From contig MU624584.1 of assembly GCA_025349905.2 (NCBI GenBank), forward strand, positions 1 to 46,307: 46,307 bases of DNA, written 5' to 3'. Origin of the DNA: Blastocladiella britannica (Eukaryota; Blastocladiomycota; Blastocladiomycetes; Blastocladiales; Blastocladiaceae). The position numbers were made by a program, and so were the translations under genes. Shown here piece after piece: positions 42,264 to 46,307 of the stretch (position 1 is the stretch's first letter; every line of letters starts with the position of its first letter). The notes beneath the pieces were generated by a model. The model was not told the DNA's origin. It saw nothing but the letters and a program-made list of their open reading frames with translations, and ran no database searches.

Positions 42264-45072
42264 ATGGAAGACAACGATCATAACAGAGACATGCCGCGCC
42301 GAGACATACGGAGAGACCGAGCGAAAAGAGCAATCGCAATGCTGCCTGACAACAGCAACGATGCCGCCCTCGACCGGACGCGTGCCGCTCTCGCCTACCA
42401 GCTCGACCTGGAGCTGCACCTGCGCGCAGTCGAGGAAGCGACCCTGGCCCGCGAGATTGCACGCGTCCAGTCTGCGATCAGTGCCCTGCGCCTGCTCCAG
42501 GCCACTGGTCTGAATTTTCTCTGTCATTCTCTTGACAAACAGTCTCTAAATATATAAAAACACAGGCCAGTACCCGATCGCCGTCCAGCGCTATGCCAGC
42601 TGGTCCGCCGACCTGGCTACCGCCCAGTTCCACGCTGCGCTTGCACCCTTGTCGCGCGCACCAACTGCTATAGCCGCCAATCACGCGCCACCTTTGTTGC
42701 CGACGCGTCCATCTGCATCCCCGACGTCAGCTGCAGCGCAGCACTCACTTGTATTGCCACCGCCGCCATTAACTTTGCCGCCCCCGTTCCCGATCCCACG
42801 CGCCATCTCGCCCCGGCCATTGACCACTACTCCCGATGACGTGGGTCTATCACGCACCACCACCTCATCGCCCTTTCCCGCCGCTGACGCACAGGAGCAC
42901 GATCCAGCCCTCTTTTTGTTTGAGCAGCGCACCGATGGCCGATTTGTTCAGTCCGTTTTTTTTCCTTCATTTTCTCATTTCGTTCTGGTCTTGACAATTG
43001 TAAAAAAAAGAATGATCTGCCCAACCCCGGAGTGCGGCTGCACCGCATTTGCCAACGTGTCCGAGTTTCAATCTCACTGCCTCAGCGAGCACGCCATCCG
43101 CTACCCTTCGGCCGTGCACGCGGTGGCTGCAGCTGGGGTAGTTGTTCCCGATTCCGCCGTTCCCCAGCCGAAAAAAGTACGTGCTTTGACGGGCGTTTGG
43201 GGCGGCGGCGATTCCAGCAGCGCTTCCACGACTTTGCCACCGGGTAGCAGCGACACCAGTGCCGCCACTCGCTTTTACGCCCACCGCAAACTCAAGTACG
43301 GCAACGTCTCCAAATCGCTCCTGGTCGCTGGTCCCAACGAGCCGGTGAAAGTACCCGCGCCGGGCACCGTCCCGACCCACGCATGGATGGTGTATGTCGT
43401 GGCACCCAAGTGGGTGGCCGAACAGAACCTGGGCGCCTACATTACGCGCGTTCGGTTCACGCTCGACCCGTCCTACGCACCCAACCATATCGTGGATGTC
43501 ACGCGCCCTCCCTTTCAGGTCAAACGGAAAGGATGGGGCGAGTTTTCGGTGGCGGTTGAGGTGTTTTTCGTGGATGCCGCCAAGAATCGGCCGCTGGTGC
43601 TCAGCGTGCCGCTCAAGGTTTGCTCTTTTTTTTAGAATTGTTATCTCGTCATTACTGAAAAGGATGAAGGATAGCTGGATCGCAGCTGGACCGGCCGCGA
43701 GATGCAAGGATTCAACGACGAGGCAGAGGTCAAACTCGATCGCGACACGGACCTCAACGATCGCCGCGATATTTACTTGCATCCGGACCGCTACAATGCG
43801 GTGTTGCAGGGCCTAGCCTCGCCAAAGGGAGCGACGGAAACGGCAGCCACCGCTCCTCCTCCTCTGGCATCACCACCACCCATGTCAGCGGTGGAAAAGG
43901 AGTCTCTGCTCTTTGGCAGTGGTACTCGCATCCCGGAATGCGCGTCGCAATTCCTGACTTCGTACGCCCAGGAATGGCCGCTTGTCAAGCAACGCGTCCC
44001 CCCAGGACTTCAGGTTCCGTGGCGCATTGCTCGGTCGTTGCGCGAATGGGAATCGTGGCCATTGGCACGGCGCCAGGCCGCCGAGGTACTTTGTTGTTGT
44101 TGACCATTCATATTTAACAACTCAACTCTTGTGTTCCAGTGGCTCCGTGCCCGCCGCATGGCTCGCGCCGTTGCCAAATTCCTACTGCCGAGCTTGAGTC
44201 CAGAGGACTGCCAATCCGTTTTGGATGCTGGCCTCTCGGTCAAGCGGATCCTCCACTGGTGTCGCATCCACGAGCACTCCCCCTTACCCTACCCGACGTG
44301 GCCGGTGGTCCCAGCGGCGCTAATCTCCGACTCTTCGCCCTCGGCATCGAGAGAGAATACGAGCGAGCTAATGACAACCGAGCCCATTGTTAGTACCACT
44401 GTGGCCTGCGCCGGGTGCGGACTGTGGGGTCACCAGCTGGAATCGTGTACCGTCGCACACCCCATGCAACTTGAAGCGCTCTCGACGCAACAGCAGCAGC
44501 TACAACACCATCCTCATCAGCGACGAAGCTCAATCGACTGGTCCGAGTGTCAAACTTGGCGATTGCCGTACGCAGGGCGCGACTTGCCCACGGCGTCGCT
44601 GGTGGCAAAGTGGCTGGGCATGCTGCCACAGCAACCGCGAGCGGTGGCAGCCACCGTTGCCGCGTCGTTTGTCTCGAGACCGCGCCGCGTTCGGTCGTGG
44701 GATCTGGGTCCTGCCCGAGTTGCCGCTGACCGTACCATCATCAAGAAAAGTGGCAGCGGCGACGACGATGAGGACCAAAATTACGTGAGCGGCAGCGGCG
44801 ACGACACCTCCAAGCACGCGACCGCCGACGTCACGCTTGCGGTACTAGCAACGGCCCTGCGGTTATTCGTGCACCGACTCGCGGGTGGGGCGGTAGCGGT
44901 CGCGCGCGAGCAGCGGCGTGCGGTCCAGGACCAAGAGCCGGCGACTCCACACCACGCGCGACAGCAGTTGCTGGTCCCGAACCACCTTCTGATGGCGGCG
45001 CAGCGCGATCCGCTCATGGACTTTTTGATGTTGTCGACGCGCCAGTTGCAGCAAGGAATGATGGATTCTTAA
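42264..45072 (+). CDS. YEATS-domain chromatin protein (YEATS2-like) with zinc fingers and histone-fold end
   Basis: Five exons: 42264-42507, 42566-42950, 43011-43617, 43675-44085, 44140-45072; 859 aa. An N-terminal helix (residues 25-80) and a Pro-rich linker precede a C2H2-type finger at ~211-240 (CPTPECGCTAF...HCLSEH). The YEATS domain lies at ~300-440: GNVSKSLLV, THAWMVYVV, TLDPSYAPNHIVDVTRPPF, GWGEFSVAVEVFF and LKLDRSWTG (across intron 3), the wording of YEATS2, which reads acylated histone H3. Further on are a CCHC knuckle at ~639-652 (CAGCGLWGHQLESC) and a C-terminal histone-fold-like segment (~778-855, ending VPNHLLMAAQRDPLMDFLM). YEATS2 belongs to the ATAC acetyltransferase complex; membership here is inference. 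Confidence 0.85.
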
Positions 45073-45080
45073 CAAATGTA

Positions 45081-46307
45081 TTACCAAAGTTTGCCTCGAC
45101 AGATCGGCGCTCCACACTGGCACGCCAGGTTGTTGGTGGTGCTCTCGCTTGCATTGTCGGCGACGTCTTCTGTATCTTCCTCGTCATCCTCGTCATCATC
45201 GACGCCGTCAGTGCCGTCAGCTTGATCGGCTCGCAGCTTTGGACAATAGTCGATGGTGATTTCTTCTCCCTTGGCGATCTCGCGCCGCGCAAAGAACGCG
45301 AGCCGGTACAACCTCAAGTCGCCCGAGTCGTACTTGACGATGGCCAAGATCCCATTCGGGTCACACCTAATCATTTTTGAAAATGAGAGAGAGGATCAAA
45401 ACAAGCTGAGAGAGACGCAGTACGCACGAATGGTTGATGAACCGCGATACATTGCCGCGAAACATGGCATCGACGCACAACTCGGCCCCTACAGGCACTT
45501 TTTCGCGTTCAAAGTCGAGCGTGTACACGTAGGTTGCGCCGTTGTACTCGGGCGGGCGGTGCCGATCCCTTTCCTTTGCGGCATCGGGCCCCAGCACTTC
45601 ACCCGCGTACTGGGCCAAGAACGCTCCGGCCGGAATGTACTCGCCTGCAAACAAGCCCAGACCCTTGTTCCCAGCGGCGCCAATCACCAGCGAGTACTTG
45701 ATTCCACGCTGCACCACGCGGTTCCAGCACCGGGACTCGGCCAGGTCGTCGTCGTCGCCAATTCTAATACCGGTGCTGGTATTGTCATCTTCCACCGCCG
45801 AGCCGTTGTTGGACGATGACGCCGATCCTCGGGCCTGTGACGACGATTTGCGCTTCAACCCCCGGTTTGCCGCCGTCGGTCGTGTGGGACGATTCGCACA
45901 AGGGCACTGCGCACCGCACTCGATGATCTCCAAGTTGGCATTAAGGCGGCCGTGCGCGGGCAGTTCTCCCGTGGCCGCCTCGATCAACAACCCGTCCTGG
46001 TTGTACGCGCATTTGACGACCGAGCTTCCGTCACCGTCGCCGATCTGGTGCACGCACTTGGCGCCGTTGCACTTGACGATTTTCGATGTCTTGCGGGGCG
46101 GCTTGCACCCGCACGGCACGTAAGGGACCGGGATGGCGCCAATGGCGATGTCCGGGTGCAGCTGCAGGTCGGTCACGTACGTGAAGCTGCGGAGCGGAAG
46201 AGCGGTGTCGGGGATCGGGCGGGCGGTGGATAGGCGCACGCGGTTGCCGTGTTCCTTGGACAGCTCGAATGCAAATGATTCGCGAGCTTTATGATTTTTT
46301 TTTTTTT
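45081..46307 (-). CDS. SUV39/Clr4-type histone H3K9 methyltransferase, 5'-truncated
   Basis: Two exons are visible (minus): from the window edge to 45428, and 45366-45081. The frame stays open towards the edge without an ATG; a possible acceptor AAAG near 46287 suggests an upstream exon, so any chromodomain would lie outside the window. A pre-SET Cys cluster (PCGCKPP, KCNGAKC, CGAQCPC, CWNRVVQRG) is followed by the SET domain (GNKGLGLFAGEYIPAGAFL, YTLDF, VSRFINHSCDPNG restored across the intron, EEITIDY) and a post-SET CQCGAPICRG. All zinc and AdoMet-site landmarks are present. About 50 low-complexity residues interrupt the pre-SET between CPC and CWNRVVQ. Its stop lies 8 bp from that of the YEATS2-like gene. 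Confidence 0.9.

Overview
This is a dense eukaryotic nuclear window of about 25 genes in 46.3 kb. Exons are GC-rich and introns are short (about 52-92 bp) and AT-rich, with donors such as GTACGT, GTATGT and GTGCGT. The gene set points to an early-diverging zoosporic fungus, most likely Blastocladiomycota (Allomyces/Catenaria-like). Fungal markers are a THI6-type thiamine fusion, a Prm10/ThrE-like membrane protein, Yar1, Mtc1-like and monofunctional dihydroorotase. They sit beside genes mostly lost from Dikarya: a P2X receptor, a PPP2R3C/FASS-type PP2A subunit and a Fanzor remnant. The placement is inference from gene content; no taxonomic search was possible.

Layout. 1-1425: 5'-truncated multi-pass membrane protein (+). 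1456-9922: FAB1/PIKfyve lipid kinase (-), divergent from PSF2 (GINS) at 9958-10825 (+) with only 35 bp between start codons. 10905-11102: orphan exon-like ORF. 11208-12830: Mtc1-like (+). 12857-14056: mitochondrial uL15 (-). 14113-15361: leucine-rich-repeat protein (-). 15416-16338: mitochondrial uL22 (-). 16540-18207: unrecognised Cys-containing protein (+). 18287-20137: THI6 (+). 20173-21030: mitochondrial calcium uniporter (-). 21122-22857: two tandem penta-EF-hand genes (-). 22961-24073: dihydroorotase (-). 24527-25992: eIF5 (+). 26024-28336: ThrE/Prm10-like membrane protein (-). 28454-29097: Yar1-like ankyrin protein (-). 29163-31088: WW-ended repeat protein 1 (-). 31195-31827: decayed Fanzor nuclease (-). 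31967-33628: P2X receptor (+). 33742-35357: PPP2R3C-like (-). 35410-37227: WW-ended repeat protein 2 (-). 37275-42154: DIP2-like protein (-). 42264-45072: YEATS2-like chromatin protein (+). 45081-window end: SUV39/Clr4-type histone methyltransferase, 5' end outside the window (-).

The genes are not an operon. Recurrent themes are calcium (P2X, MCU, two penta-EF proteins, an EF-hand PP2A subunit), mitochondria (uL15m, uL22m, MCU) and chromatin (a YEATS protein and an H3K9-type methyltransferase whose stop codons lie 8 bp apart). Exon coordinates were derived by eye; every spliced model was checked for reading-frame consistency and for continuity of conserved motifs across junctions.

Most notable: a truncated, stop-interrupted Fanzor (eukaryotic TnpB-like RNA-guided nuclease) lying between the starts of the P2X gene and a WW-repeat gene; a fungal P2X receptor; a two-member WW-ended repeat family; and a tandem penta-EF pair that differs by one intron.
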